The notes below the pieces were generated by a model, which saw only the letters and a program-made list of their open reading frames with translations, did no database searches and was not told the origin of the DNA. Below are positions 54,990-64,000 of a DNA stretch of 64,000 nucleotides, in pieces. The stretch is taken from assembly GCF_003265365.1 (NCBI RefSeq), contig NZ_AUPM01000038.1, forward strand, positions 37,896 to 101,895. Direction: 5' to 3'. This DNA is from Petrotoga sp. 9PW.55.5.1 (GTDB lineage: Bacteria > Thermotogota > Thermotogae > Petrotogales > Petrotogaceae). Each line of letters begins with the position of its first letter. Position 1 is the stretch's first letter. Both the position numbers and the translations under genes were made by a program.

Positions 54990-55042
54990 AATTACCCGTT
55001 AGATCATATTAAATGTCCGTAAAAACAATTGGTTTTGAAAGT

Positions 55043-55073
55043 AAAATTCCCACTTCACAGAAAGGGAATTTTT
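55043..55073 (-). terminator. Weak intrinsic terminator of the DUF554 operon
   Basis: A 9-bp inverted repeat AAAATTCCC/GGGAATTTT with a 12-base loop; the T-run on the minus strand is short. Confidence 0.45.
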
Positions 55074-55094
55074 AGTATTAGTATATTGTGGACG

Positions 55095-55778
55095 TTAAAA
55101 AAAAGTAATTAAAAAGTTTATCAATACCACAATTATAAGTGAAGGAAGGAAATTTCCAACTTTTATATCTTTTATTTCTAATAGTCTGATTCCTATGGCA
55201 ATTATCATAGCCCCACCCACGGCAGTAAAATCATTTAAATAATAAGGATCAGATAAAAAAGATAACATTGTTGCTAAACTGACAATAGATCCTTGTATTA
55301 AAAAGACACTCACAGCAGAGAATACAACCCCAAGCCCGTATGCTGAAGCTAAAACCATAGAAGATATTCCATCTAGAACAGATTTTAGAAATATTATTGA
55401 GTTATCTCCTGATATGCCAGCATTCAAACACCCTATAATTGTCATAGGTCCTATTACAAATAAAACAGTAGCTGTAATAAAACCCTTTACAAAGGGAGTT
55501 TCTCCTTCAGATCTTTCTACAATATTGGCAAGTTTCCCAAGTCCATTTTCTATTTTTAAGAGTTCTCCTATCACTCCGCCTAGAGCTAGTGAAACAAGAA
55601 CAACTATGAGGTTGTTGGCATCTAATCCCATACCTAATCCAATCAAAAAGGTTGTTAATCCTACACTTTGAAATAGAATTATTCTAAGATTATTTGGTAA
55701 TTTGTTTCCTATAATTGTACCCAAGCTAGCTCCAACTAAAACAGTTAAAGTATTTACAATGACGGCAATATTAAACAT
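55095..55778 (-). CDS. DUF554 membrane protein
   Basis: A 227-aa inner-membrane protein with about seven helices. NTLTVLVGASLGTIIGNKLP, GLGMGLDANNLIVVLVSLALGG (split over about residues 48-69) and TVLFVIGPMTIIGCLNAGI with SIVSLATMLSFL are the DUF554 (YdfK/YqgA) family pattern. Transport role suspected, no substrate known. It follows the Bax-like gene by 24 bases in a polysaccharide-deacetylase / Bax / DUF554 run on the minus strand. Confidence 0.85.
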   Translation of the reverse strand: MFNIAVIVNTLTVLVGASLGTIIGNKLPNNLRIILFQSVGLTTFLIGLGMGLDANNLIVVLVSLALGGVIGELLKIENGLGKLANIVERSEGETPFVKGFITATVLFVIGPMTIIGCLNAGISGDNSIIFLKSVLDGISSMVLASAYGLGVVFSAVSVFLIQGSIVSLATMLSFLSDPYYLNDFTAVGGAMIIAIGIRLLEIKDIKVGNFLPSLIIVVLINFLITFF

Positions 55779-55802
55779 GGAGATTCTGTCCCCTCTATAT
55801 TT

Positions 55803-56651
55803 TTAATTTTCGATATAATATAGTTCAAAATTCATAGAACTGAACTCTCTAAAGTTATTAGAATCAATAAGATCTTTCAAGGTTGAAACATATAACTCTC
55901 TTTGCTGAGAGTAATACAATAAACCATCTTCATAACTTTTATTTTTTATGATTCCTGCTCTAATTAATCTAAAGTCTTCATAATAGTTTAAAGAATTAAG
56001 TTTTAATGCGTAACTTCTCATAGAGTCAGTTAAAGATTCAAATTTTTTAACCTCATAAATTTCACCTTCGGCTCTTTCAGCAGGAACTATACCTGTTCCA
56101 GATTCCCAAGTCCATTCGCCAAAGATATTATTTCCTTCTATGGCAAATCTAGAGCTCCCCCAACCCGATTCTTTAGCTGATTGTCCTAAAGCAATTTCTA
56201 TAGGAATTGGTTTTATTCTTATTTTTAATTCTTCGATGTTTGTTGCATTATATTTTGCTTTTAAGTTTTCTATGGTTTCAAGATCATTTTCTATTAATGC
56301 TTTATCTAACTTTATCTGTTCATTTTCTATTTCGGCGTTAATAGCAAGTATAATAGGGAGCATTATTTTCGTAAATAATTCTTTTTTCTTTTCAACTGGA
56401 TAAACATCAGGAAAATCTTTTGGAAAACTTTTTATCAAAACATTTGGAATTTCAGGGTTATCTAAATTGTAATTTATGGATTCAAAATAAGCGTCTAAAT
56501 CTTTCCAACTTTCAAATTCTAAGGTTACCCAATTGATATCTTCTGGTTTACTTTCTATTTTTCGATTATTGTATGATATGAATATGGTTAGAGCTGTGAA
56601 AATTATTATTGCAAAGATAGTTAAAGATATTAGTATTTTCTTCTTTCCCAT
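55803..56651 (-). CDS. Bax-like glucosaminidase-domain protein
   Basis: A 282-aa protein anchored by one N-terminal helix (about residues 5-25), with an outside domain of the Bax/mannosyl-glycoprotein endo-beta-N-acetylglucosaminidase-like family, related to lysozymes acting on peptidoglycan. The key segment IALGQSAKESGWGSSRFAIEG (catalytic Glu; split across about 150-170) is followed by NNIFGEWTWESGTGIVPAER and DSMRSYALKLNSLNYYEDFR. The catalytic Glu is present. Probably cuts cell-wall glycan. Neighbour of a deacetylase that acts on similar polymers. Confidence 0.82.
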   Translation of the reverse strand: MGKKKILISLTIFAIIIFTALTIFISYNNRKIESKPEDINWVTLEFESWKDLDAYFESINYNLDNPEIPNVLIKSFPKDFPDVYPVEKKKELFTKIMLPIILAINAEIENEQIKLDKALIENDLETIENLKAKYNATNIEELKIRIKPIPIEIALGQSAKESGWGSSRFAIEGNNIFGEWTWESGTGIVPAERAEGEIYEVKKFESLTDSMRSYALKLNSLNYYEDFRLIRAGIIKNKSYEDGLLYYSQQRELYVSTLKDLIDSNNFREFSSMNFELYYIEN

Positions 56652-56668
56652 TTTCTACCTCCAATGTT

Positions 56669-57670
56669 TTATGGAATTAATCGCAAAAGCCAATATTTTA
56701 CATATTCAATATTATTTTCGTCTCTGGCAAAAATAGCGATTCTATTAACAGTCTTAGTGTTGGGTAATATCTTTTTTTCTGAATATATAATGTTTTCATC
56801 TAGAGATGTTGGCAAAACACCTTCTTGAGTTATATATACCGTTGGTCTTTTGGGATTGATATTTTTTGTAACGGCTTTTATTTGAATTTCTGTATTTACT
56901 TTTACTTCTTGAGGTTCATAATTGCCCAGTATTAAAGCTCTTCTGTTTAATACATAGTTTAAATGCTCTAACTCTGCCCAATCTTGAAGTAAAGCTTCTC
57001 TTGGAATAAAATAATTTCCATATTCTTTAACATAAGGACCCGAATCCTGAGCAAAAGCCGCTTTTATTCCATGTTTCTCGAGTACTTCCTCAACACCGTT
57101 AAAGTAATAACCATATGGATAAGCATACAAATCAGGTCTGAAATTTAATTCTTTTTCAAATTTATCAAACATCTTTTTTAAATCTTCTTCAAAAATTTCA
57201 ATCGTTTTTTCTTTACCGTTTATCCTTAGGGTTTCTAAGAAATTACCGTGAGAATGGGAATGACCTCCAATTGTAACTAAAGAGTTTTCATTTAAAGATC
57301 TTAAATCGTCCCAACTTAGATAGTCTGGATATCCAATAAACTCTGTTGGAACGAATAATAGAAAGGGTATTTCATATTCTTCAAATATTTTTAATCCTTC
57401 TAAAGTAGATTTATAACCATCATCAACTGTAAAAAGTACGCCTTTGTCAATGTTTATTTCTCCTTGAATATATAACAAAAATTCTTCAGGGGATATTATT
57501 CTATACCCATTTTCTAAAATATATCTTATATGTGTAGTCAAATCCTGTGTTGTAGTATTGGTTGTAGGATACCTTTCATCATTAAATCTATGATATAACA
57601 AAACATATACCTCACTCATACTTAAAAGGGGTATAATTAATAATACAATGAAAATTATTGTCTTTTTCAA
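56669..57670 (-). CDS. Exported polysaccharide deacetylase (NodB domain)
   Basis: A 333-aa protein with signal peptide (about residues 1-18). The NodB catalytic motifs are LFTVDDGYKSTLEGL (metal/base Asp pair, about 78-92), IGGHSHSHGNF (zinc His pair, about 133-143) and DLYAYPYG (about 182-189). The last 100 residues form an extra beta-rich domain. Likely deacetylates N-acetylhexosamines of peptidoglycan or an exopolysaccharide; it shares a strand with the Bax-like protein 17 bases downstream, suggesting a joint wall-remodelling role. Confidence 0.88.
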   Translation of the reverse strand: MKKTIIFIVLLIIPLLSMSEVYVLLYHRFNDERYPTTNTTTQDLTTHIRYILENGYRIISPEEFLLYIQGEINIDKGVLFTVDDGYKSTLEGLKIFEEYEIPFLLFVPTEFIGYPDYLSWDDLRSLNENSLVTIGGHSHSHGNFLETLRINGKEKTIEIFEEDLKKMFDKFEKELNFRPDLYAYPYGYYFNGVEEVLEKHGIKAAFAQDSGPYVKEYGNYFIPREALLQDWAELEHLNYVLNRRALILGNYEPQEVKVNTEIQIKAVTKNINPKRPTVYITQEGVLPTSLDENIIYSEKKILPNTKTVNRIAIFARDENNIEYVKYWLLRLIP

Positions 57671-57924
57671 CTATTTTGTCCTCCTAGTTTTATAAAATTT
57701 GTCTAATAAAAATTTATAATAATCTATTTAAAAGAAATTTAATAAATTATACCAAAATTTTTTCTGAAATATAAATTGACTATATTTAGAAAAAATCATT
57801 TAAAAAAATCGGTCTTAAAACTGTTTCTTAACATAACCCTAATTTCATCTAATAATAAATTAAATAAAGAGTGATATAATAAAAAATAAGATAAATTGGA
57901 TTTTTTAGGAGTGAAATTTGTAAA

Positions 57925-58815
57925 ATGAACGATGCAAATGTAGATTATGAGTGTTTGGTTTGTTTACTTAACCATTCTAATGAATTAATGAACCAGGTTA
58001 AAAACAAATCAAAAGATGCTCCAAAAGAACTTTTTGATGGTTATAAGAACATGATTTTACAAACTTTTGAGAAAATAGATTTCTCTCAAACTCATTATGA
58101 GTTAAAAAAGACTTTTTATGATGTTTTCTTTGAAATTTTTGGTGAGGAAGATTATTTTAATAACCATAAAACCGATCTAAATCAAAGGTTTTTAGAAATA
58201 TACGAAGATTTGTTGGATTTTTGTTTTTCTTACCAAGATCCTTTGTATGCGGCTAATAAGTTATCTATAATGGGGGAGCTTTTATGTCAAAATTCCAACA
58301 ATTTTTTTGGAGAGCTTGAAATACAAATAAAAAGTTTCTTTAACAGTAAAAAAATAATCTTAGATGATATTGAAGAACTCAAAAAAGAATTGGGAAAATC
58401 GAGATTTTTGTTATTTATTCATAATTATGCTGGAGAAATTGTTTTTGATAAAGTTTTTATAAGGGTTATAAAAGAGTTCTACCCTGATATAATTATACAT
58501 TCCGCTCTGAAATCTAAACCCATATATATATCTGCTACTAAAAAAGACGCAGAAGAAATATTTTTGAAAGAAGTATCTCTACCTTTTGAAAGTGGCTCAA
58601 AATATCTTGGAACCTCTTTAAACGATACTTTTCTTTCTTTTCAAAATATTTATAATGAGGCAGATTTAGTTATTGCCAAAGGCCAGAGTAACTTTCAAAG
58701 CTTAATGAATGAAAATGGGAAAAAACCTGTTTATTTTTCTTTTGTTACCAAATGTCAAAAAGTGTCGAGTTTTTTAAACGTAAATAGAGGAGATTTGGTT
58801 TTTAAAAAGTTTTAA
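57925..58815 (+). CDS. DUF89/ARMT1-family protein with altered metal site
   Basis: A 296-aa protein with the DUF89 (metal-dependent phosphatase, damage-control) fold. The N-terminal CxxC is in YECLVCLLNHSNELM, the core is FIHNYAGEIVFDKVFIRVIK (about residues 170-189), and AKGQSNFQSL (about 251-260) matches the KGQGNFE block. In active DUF89 enzymes the core reads DNxGE; here it reads NYAGE, so the metal-ligand Asp/Asn pair is changed. Activity is therefore doubtful. ATG behind TTTTTTAGGAGTG. Just upstream of the 5'-nucleotidase gene. Confidence 0.72.
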   Translation: MNDANVDYECLVCLLNHSNELMNQVKNKSKDAPKELFDGYKNMILQTFEKIDFSQTHYELKKTFYDVFFEIFGEEDYFNNHKTDLNQRFLEIYEDLLDFCFSYQDPLYAANKLSIMGELLCQNSNNFFGELEIQIKSFFNSKKIILDDIEELKKELGKSRFLLFIHNYAGEIVFDKVFIRVIKEFYPDIIIHSALKSKPIYISATKKDAEEIFLKEVSLPFESGSKYLGTSLNDTFLSFQNIYNEADLVIAKGQSNFQSLMNENGKKPVYFSFVTKCQKVSSFLNVNRGDLVFKKF

Positions 58816-58853
58816 TGAAGGTTCCAAAACCATTTTAGAAGGAGGAGATTAAA

Positions 58854-60353
58854 GTGAAGAAAGTGTTGAGTTTGTTAGTTCTTATGTTATTAGTTTTATC
58901 GGTATTAGCAGAACCTACCCATCTCGTAATTTTTCATCTCAACGATACCCATGGTCATGTTTGGGGAGATGATAATGGGGGAGGCTTTGCAAGAATAGCA
59001 ACTTTGATCAACCAAACTAGGGAAGAAGTTGAAAAAGAAGGCGGACATGTGCTCTTTTTACATGCTGGCGATGTCAACACGGGTATCCCAGAGTCTGATC
59101 AATTAGATGCTGTTCCAGATTTTCTTGTTCTTAATTATATGGGATTGGATGCAATGGTCTTAGGAAATCATGAGTTTGACAAACCGTTTGAAGTTCTTGA
59201 AATGCAAAAGAAAGTACTTCAAGCTCCTTTTGTTGCCGCCAATTTTGTTAATGATAAACGTGGTGGGCCTGTTTTTGAACCTTATATAATAAAAGATTTT
59301 GGTGATCTAAAAGTTGGGATTATTGGTCTTGCTACTGAACAAACTAACGTTTTGGAACCGATATATTTAGGTGAAAATACTATTGTTAACGCTGAAAAGA
59401 CTTTGAAAAAATATTTGCCGATAGTTGATTGGAAGTCAGATGTTGTTATTGTTCTTTCACATTTAGGATACTACGAGGAGGGTAAAGCCCCTAACTTGCC
59501 AGTTGAATATACTACTGCTAATGATTTAGCTCAAAACGTAAAAGGCATAGATATAATAATAGACGGACATTCTCATTCAATTTTAGGACCAGAGTTAATT
59601 AATGATGTTATTGTAGCTCAAGCAGGAGAACATGGCAAATATCTTGGAAGAATAGATTTATGGGTAGACAGTGGAAGAATTGTTGATTGGAGAGGAGAAG
59701 TAATTCCTATAACCCCTGATATTCCTGAAGATCCTTTTATAAAGATGTTTGCTGATTACTTTTATCAATTGGGGTCAGAGGCTTTAAATGAAGTGGTTGG
59801 TGTGACAAATGTTTATTTAGATGGAGAACGTGCAAATGTTAGAAGTGATGAAACCAATTTAAGTAACTTAATCACAGATGCAATGCTTTGGAAAACCGGT
59901 GCAGATATTGCACTACAAAATGGTGGGGGTATAAGAGCTTCTATAGAAGCTGGTGAAATAACCTACAGAGATGTTTTGACTGTTCTGCCATTTGGAAACA
60001 CTGTATATCTTTTAGAGTTAACTGGAAAGGATATCATGGATGTTTTAAACTACGCTGCAAATATTCCTGATGGACAAGGTGCTAAATTACATGTAGCCGG
60101 GCTTACTGCAGATATAAAAGATGGTAAGGCAATGAACGTTAAAGTAAATGGGGAACCTCTGGATTTGAACAAAACTTATAAGGTAGTAACTAATAATTAT
60201 GTAGCTTCTGGTGGTGACGGATACACAATGCTTAAAGGGAAACCTGGCTATGACACTTATTTTAGAGACGCCGATGTTTTGAAAGAATATATCGCTCATT
60301 TAGGTACAATAGAATATTATTCATCGGAAGAAAGGTTAGTAGAATTAGATTAA
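58854..60353 (+). CDS. Exported 5'-nucleotidase / UshA-type metallophosphatase
   Basis: A 499-aa secreted enzyme with a signal peptide (residues 1-19). The calcineurin-like metal site reads [12 protein letters not shown] (about residues 23-34), HAGDVNTG (about 71-78), LGNHEFDKP (about 103-111), LSHLGYYE and DGHSHSILG (about 238-246). The C-terminal nucleotide-binding domain has [20 protein letters not shown] (about 354-373) and [10 protein letters not shown]. It cleaves phosphate from nucleotides or UDP-sugars in the periplasm. GTG start behind AGGAGGAGATTAAA. Ends at the bidirectional terminator shared with mutL. Confidence 0.92.
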   Translation: MKKVLSLLVLMLLVLSVLAEPTHLVIFHLNDTHGHVWGDDNGGGFARIATLINQTREEVEKEGGHVLFLHAGDVNTGIPESDQLDAVPDFLVLNYMGLDAMVLGNHEFDKPFEVLEMQKKVLQAPFVAANFVNDKRGGPVFEPYIIKDFGDLKVGIIGLATEQTNVLEPIYLGENTIVNAEKTLKKYLPIVDWKSDVVIVLSHLGYYEEGKAPNLPVEYTTANDLAQNVKGIDIIIDGHSHSILGPELINDVIVAQAGEHGKYLGRIDLWVDSGRIVDWRGEVIPITPDIPEDPFIKMFADYFYQLGSEALNEVVGVTNVYLDGERANVRSDETNLSNLITDAMLWKTGADIALQNGGGIRASIEAGEITYRDVLTVLPFGNTVYLLELTGKDIMDVLNYAANIPDGQGAKLHVAGLTADIKDGKAMNVKVNGEPLDLNKTYKVVTNNYVASGGDGYTMLKGKPGYDTYFRDADVLKEYIAHLGTIEYYSSEERLVELD

Positions 60354-60363
60354 ATAATTTTAG

Positions 60364-60398
60364 AGAAAAAAGGTGCACTTTTTGTGCACCTTTTTTTA
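60364..60398. terminator. Bidirectional intrinsic terminator
   Basis: Stem AAAGGTGCAC with GTGCACCTTT around 60369-60393, 5-T loop, long A and T runs. Lies between the convergent 5'-nucleotidase and mutL and overlaps the mutL stop. Confidence 0.9.
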
Positions 60399-62246
60399 AA
60401 ATCTCTCAAAATATTTATCTAATGATTTAAAACTTATTTGAAACATTATAGGCCTACCATGAGGGCAGGTAAGTAATTTGTTTTCTAGTATGTTTTTTAG
60501 AAGGGTTTCCATTCCTGTTGGATTATCTCCTGTTTTAACGGCGGATCGGCAAGCTATAGTTGCTAAATTTTTGTCAAAAATGTTTATATCGTTGTCTAAA
60601 TTCGAAAGTCTTAAATTATCCGCAACTTCTAAGATCATTTTTTCAACATCATTGATCTTGAGAAGATTAGGTAATCCTTTTACAATGATTTCTTCTTTGT
60701 TTTCTTCTATAATAATTCCTATCTTCTCTAAATGTTCTTTATTTTCTAGAATTATTTCTTTTCTAATATTGTCTAATTTTATTTTAACTGGAGATAATAA
60801 TATATTATAACTAAGATTGTCTTTTTCATCTAACTGTTTTTTTAGATTTTCGTATATATATCTTTCGTGTGCCGCATGAAAATCTACAAAAAGCATTTTG
60901 TCTTCGCTTTCTACGATTAAATACCTTCCAGCAACCATACCTACGATTCTTAAATTAGCTAACGAATCGGCTTTTGTAATAGGTTTAAGTTCTTTGTAAT
61001 TACTGAAATCGAAATTATTCATATTTTTTACTGTTTTATGATATGTAAAATCGTTATTTGATATTATTTTATTGTTTTTTTGATAATTTTGTTCTTTATC
61101 TATTATGGGTTCTTGATCATCTCTATAGTACTCAACGTTTGTGTCTTCTTTGAAGTAACTTTCCGATTCTTTATCGTAAAGATCTTGGAAGGAAAAATCA
61201 GAACTTTTGTTTTCAGAAAAATGAGGTTCTTCTTTTTTTTCAACAAGTTCAAGAGTGAAAGATGTCTTCTCATTTAAAGTTTCTCTAACAGTGCTTTTTA
61301 GTAAAGAAGCAACTTTACGTTCATCAGAAAACTTTACTTCTAATTTTTGAGGATGAACATTAACATCGACCATATCAGAAGATATATCAATAAAAACAAC
61401 TGCATATGGATGAACAGCTTTTTCAAGCATCGTTCCGTATCCTTTTTCTAAAACAGAAAATAAAGAGGCTGCTTTTACGTATCGTTTATTAACAAAAAAG
61501 GTTTGAGCGGTTCTGTTACTTCTTCCAATTTTTGGATGAGAAATAACTCCATAGATTTTAAAGGAAGGGTCTTCGTAATCAACTTGTATTATATCTTCCA
61601 TTTTAAGTTCGGGATAAATTCTTAAGCATTTTGTAGCTAAGTCCATGTCCTTAGAAAATCTATATATTTCTTTGTTATCTCTCGTATATGTTAAATCTAT
61701 ACTATTTGAAAGAGCGAACTTTTCTACAATATCTGTAACATATCTCCCCTCTGCAGAATTACTTTTAAGAAACTTTCTTCTAGCAGGTATGTTAAAAAAA
61801 AGATCCATAATTTCGATTTTAGTACCTGTTGAGGTATTTACCTTTTTTTCATCCAATATTTTCCCTCCGAATATTTCCAGAGACGTTCCTAATTCTTCCT
61901 CTGAAACTTTTGAGGTGATTTTCATCCTTGATACTTTGGAAATTGAGGCTAATGCCTCCCCTCTAAAACCAAATGTTTGAAGTCTATATATATCATCTAT
62001 AGAGGATATTTTGCTTGTGGTGTGAGGCAATATTGCTAATTTTATTTCTTCAGCGGTCATACCTATTCCGTTATCTTCAACTTTTATTAAAGATTTTCCT
62101 CCGTCAACAATTTCTACTTTGATATTATCTGCATTTGCATCTATAGAATTTTCTATTAATTCTTTGATAACCGAATTTGGTCCAGACACAACTTCTCCCG
62201 CAGCTATTTTCATAATAACTTCTGGTGAAAGAGTTTTTATTTTCAT
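60396..62246 (-). CDS. mutL: DNA mismatch repair protein MutL
   Basis: Mismatch-repair ATPase and endonuclease, 616 aa. The GHKL ATPase domain shows IAAGEVVSGPNSVIKELIEN, VEDNGIGM, TFGFRGEALASIS and STGTKIEIMDLFFNIPAR. After a variable linker (about residues 330-425), the C-terminal endonuclease has VDFHAAHERYIYE, matching DQHAx2Ex4E with Phe for Gln, ACRSAVKTGD and TCPHGRP. So it is the nicking type found where MutH is lacking. ATG 62246 follows AGAGGTG. No mutS is in the window. Confidence 0.96.
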   Translation of the reverse strand: MKIKTLSPEVIMKIAAGEVVSGPNSVIKELIENSIDANADNIKVEIVDGGKSLIKVEDNGIGMTAEEIKLAILPHTTSKISSIDDIYRLQTFGFRGEALASISKVSRMKITSKVSEEELGTSLEIFGGKILDEKKVNTSTGTKIEIMDLFFNIPARRKFLKSNSAEGRYVTDIVEKFALSNSIDLTYTRDNKEIYRFSKDMDLATKCLRIYPELKMEDIIQVDYEDPSFKIYGVISHPKIGRSNRTAQTFFVNKRYVKAASLFSVLEKGYGTMLEKAVHPYAVVFIDISSDMVDVNVHPQKLEVKFSDERKVASLLKSTVRETLNEKTSFTLELVEKKEEPHFSENKSSDFSFQDLYDKESESYFKEDTNVEYYRDDQEPIIDKEQNYQKNNKIISNNDFTYHKTVKNMNNFDFSNYKELKPITKADSLANLRIVGMVAGRYLIVESEDKMLFVDFHAAHERYIYENLKKQLDEKDNLSYNILLSPVKIKLDNIRKEIILENKEHLEKIGIIIEENKEEIIVKGLPNLLKINDVEKMILEVADNLRLSNLDNDINIFDKNLATIACRSAVKTGDNPTGMETLLKNILENKLLTCPHGRPIMFQISFKSLDKYFERF

Positions 62247-62391
62247 GCACACACCTCTTGGTTTACTTTTCTTTTGTTACTACTTTTTATTATAACATCT
62301 TAAATTATAAAACACTATAAAATTCTACTTTTTTTGTTATAATAATTAAGTACTTATAAAATCATTGAAATAAGTTTCGAGGAGGAAAAAC

Positions 62392-63576
62392 ATGAATATA
62401 GGAATGTTTTCTGATACATATATACCGCAAAAAAATGGGGTAGCAACAGCTTTAAAGTTATATAAAGAAGAGATGGAAAAAAGAGGCCACAATGTCTATT
62501 TATTTGTTCCTAAATATGAATTTGATTATAAAAGAAACGAAGAAAACGTTTTTGAATTTCCAGCGGTGAAATTTTTTTTTGAAAAAGATCAGAGAATTGC
62601 TTTGCCTTTTTCTTCAGAGGTATTTAAAATAAAAGATCTTAATTTAGATATAATACACTCTCACGATCCTTTTTCTATGGGAATATTAGCCAGAATGATT
62701 TCACATATGTTAAAAGTCAAGCATATTGGAACGCATCATACTATGTATGAATATTATACTCATTACTTGCCAGCAATAATGAGACCCCGTCCAGAATTTG
62801 TTCAAAAAATTATAAGAAATTGGTGTTTAAAAACAGATAAAGTAATAGCTCCAACCGAAAATATAAAAAGTACATTGGTTGAATATGGTGTGCCTACTGA
62901 TCATATAGTAACTATACCTACTGGAATAGATTTGGATTCTTTTGACAAACCTGTGGAATGGAATTTGAGAAGAGAATATTCTCAAATAAAAGAGGAAGAT
63001 AGGATTCTTCTATTTGTAGGAAGATTGGGGAAAGAAAAAAATATTGATTTTCTTTTGCAAGTCTTTGCAAATGTTCTTTCACAAGAAAAGAAAGTAAAAT
63101 TTGTTATAGTTGGTGGAGGGCCTGAAAGGGAAAATTTAGAAAAATCATGTGATGAATTAAAGATTAGGGATCATGTAATTTTTACTGGAGGATTGTCTAG
63201 AGAGAAAGTTTTAGATATATACAAGCAATCAGATTTATTTATTTTTGCATCTTACACAGAAACCCAAGGACTAGTTATTTTAGAAGCTATGGCAGCTGGA
63301 ACACCTGTAGTTGCATTGGGTAAAGCGGGAGTTTATGATATACTTTCAAAAGAAGGATCAGGTGGCATCATGATTAAAGATCTTGATCGAAACGATTTTG
63401 CAAATGAAATAATAAAATTATTAAGAAACACTAATCAGTATGAAGAATTAAAACAAAAATCTAAAAAATTCGTTCGAGAAAACTTTTCCATAGAAAACTG
63501 TGTTGAAAGAATCTTAGATTTATATCAAAAGCTAATTGGTAAAAAGTCAAGTGGTAAAAAGGAAAAAGATTGTTAA
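62392..63576 (+). CDS. GT4-family glycosyltransferase (diglucosyl-diacylglycerol synthase-like)
   Basis: A 394-aa GT-B enzyme. N-terminal MFSDTYIPQKNGVATALKLY (about residues 4-23) and the nucleotide domain with ILLFVGRLGKEKNIDFLLQV (about 203-222), VGGGPERENLEKSC and ETQGLVILEAMAAGTPVVAL (about 286-305), where the E-x7-E motif binds the donor. This pattern is close to 1,2-diacylglycerol 3-glucosyltransferases that make membrane glycolipids. Donor and acceptor are not certain. GAGGAGG upstream of the ATG. The IS110 element lies about 90 bases after it. Confidence 0.82.
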   Translation: MNIGMFSDTYIPQKNGVATALKLYKEEMEKRGHNVYLFVPKYEFDYKRNEENVFEFPAVKFFFEKDQRIALPFSSEVFKIKDLNLDIIHSHDPFSMGILARMISHMLKVKHIGTHHTMYEYYTHYLPAIMRPRPEFVQKIIRNWCLKTDKVIAPTENIKSTLVEYGVPTDHIVTIPTGIDLDSFDKPVEWNLRREYSQIKEEDRILLFVGRLGKEKNIDFLLQVFANVLSQEKKVKFVIVGGGPERENLEKSCDELKIRDHVIFTGGLSREKVLDIYKQSDLFIFASYTETQGLVILEAMAAGTPVVALGKAGVYDILSKEGSGGIMIKDLDRNDFANEIIKLLRNTNQYEELKQKSKKFVRENFSIENCVERILDLYQKLIGKKSSGKKEKDC

Positions 63577-63669
63577 AAACAGACAAATTAAACAATGCCC
63601 ATACTTTCAAAAGACAATAAAATAGGCATAAAAAGGGAAAAAACAATTGAGTTGTATTCAATCAATTCA

Positions 63670-64000
63670 TTAATTCACATAGATTCGATTTTTGGCCAGC
63701 AATCCAAAAATCAGACGAACTAACTTACGAGTTGTAAACACGAGTGCTCTTTTATGAGGATAGTTGGCTGGTTCTTTAAACTTTTTCCAATAGTACTCTT
63801 TGTACTCGGGGATATATCTAATAACGCTATTAGCAGCTTCGAACAAATAATATCTAAGATAGCAGTTACCTGTTTTAGTTAATCTAGTAATCTTGGAAGT
63901 ATAATTTCCAGATTGGTTTTGTCTCCAAGTCAAACCAGCGAACTTAGCCAAAGAATTGTTGGAATCGAAAAAAGTAACAGAACCTATCTCAGCTATAATG
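63670..64000 (-). mobile_element. IS110-family transposase, 3' part (runs off right edge)
   Basis: About 110 C-terminal codons of a DEDD transposase of the IS110/IS1111 family, continuing past the window. The Transposase_20 region is visible: AEIGSVTFFDSNNSLAKFAG, TWRQNQSGNYTSKITRLTKT, GNCYLRYYLFEAANSVIRYI and YYWKKFKE. The conserved serine of the Tnp domain lies in the SGNYTS-type stretch. About 90 bases between the GT4 gene and the transposase stop contain the element end; no inverted repeats are evident, as expected for IS110. The bridge-RNA-bearing region could lie here or outside. Confidence 0.85.

Larger units (their letters stand above)
54749..55094. other. Intergenic region with long operon leader
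   Basis: 346 bases without a gene. It contains, on the minus strand, the promoter at 54989-54961 and a leader of about 200 bases running to the M20 homologue. Inside the leader CCTTTT-CT-AAAAGG (54839-54826) followed by TTGTTTTTTTG could form a weak hairpin with a U-tract. AAAATTCCC (55043-55051) and GGGAATTTT (55064-55072) form a likely terminator stem for the DUF554 gene. Nothing else recognised. Confidence 0.6.

Overview
The window reads as a chromosomal segment of a thermophilic, AT-rich member of the Thermotogae, most likely Petrotogaceae and close to Petrotoga. The evidence is low G+C, frequent TTG/GTG starts behind strong GGAGG sites, the minC plus triple M42 aminopeptidase cluster typical of Thermotogales, a GpgS-type glucosyl-3-phosphoglycerate synthase next to a second glycosyltransferase (mannosylglucosylglycerate synthesis is known from Petrotoga), and beta-barrel proteins suited to the outer sheath (toga). 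No 16S gene is present, so the genus is an inference. No tRNA, rRNA or CRISPR array was seen.

Layout. 0-3.3 kb: minus-strand rpmH-rnpA-yidD-yidC-jag cluster, running into a partial PfkB-like gene. 3.4-8.5 kb: ccdA with a thioredoxin-like protein, an AlaX editing protein and an exported WD40 protein. 8.5-11.3 kb: yajC-secD-secF. 11.5-15.6 kb: minC, three M42 peptidases and mgsA. 15.6-16.4 kb: an XRE antitoxin-like regulator with a SecB-like chaperone and no toxin. 16.6-22.8 kb: an OpuC-type compatible-solute importer, then a metQNI methionine importer behind a SAM-I riboswitch. 22.8-26.9 kb: hicB with a truncated hicA, a flavodiiron protein, zwf and pgl.

26.9-33.0 kb holds the most distinctive accessory locus, a five-gene starch operon. 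It encodes a lipoprotein alpha-amylase, a lipoprotein with two starch-binding modules, a second lipoprotein, and two proteins with a beta-barrel look that end in Phe, one carrying a glycogen-binding-type module. Two LacI-type operators flank its promoter. 33.1-35.9 kb: cupin and hybrid-cluster protein, divergent from a Crp/Fnr regulator with a perfect palindrome between them. 36-44.9 kb: transaldolase, PAP2 phosphatase, a DUF401 permease gene broken by a 77-bp tandem duplication, groES-groEL under a CIRCE element, an HD-GYP sensor, an aldo/keto reductase and a PfkB sugar kinase.

44.86-45.30 kb is a 440-base AT-rich gene-free stretch dense in DnaA-box-like 9-mers and is a candidate replication origin. 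It is followed by hom (with a frameshift in its Rossmann loop), thrC and an ABC importer of unknown substrate. 50.2-55 kb: a minus-strand operon for compatible-solute synthesis (a degenerate M20 peptidase homologue, gpgS, a mggA-like gene, DUF3783, rnhA) behind a consensus promoter and a 200-nt leader. 55-64 kb: DUF554, a Bax-like glucosaminidase, a polysaccharide deacetylase, a DUF89 protein, a 5'-nucleotidase, mutL, a GT4 glycosyltransferase and the 3' end of an IS110-family transposase at the right edge.

Themes: solute stress (OpuC, GpgS/MggA-like), extracellular starch breakdown feeding central sugar metabolism (zwf, pgl, transaldolase, PfkB kinase, mgsA), and oxygen/NO defence (flavodiiron, Hcp, Crp/Fnr). 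Two genes (DUF401, hom) carry fresh-looking frame-disrupting changes at short repeats, and hicA is cut short.
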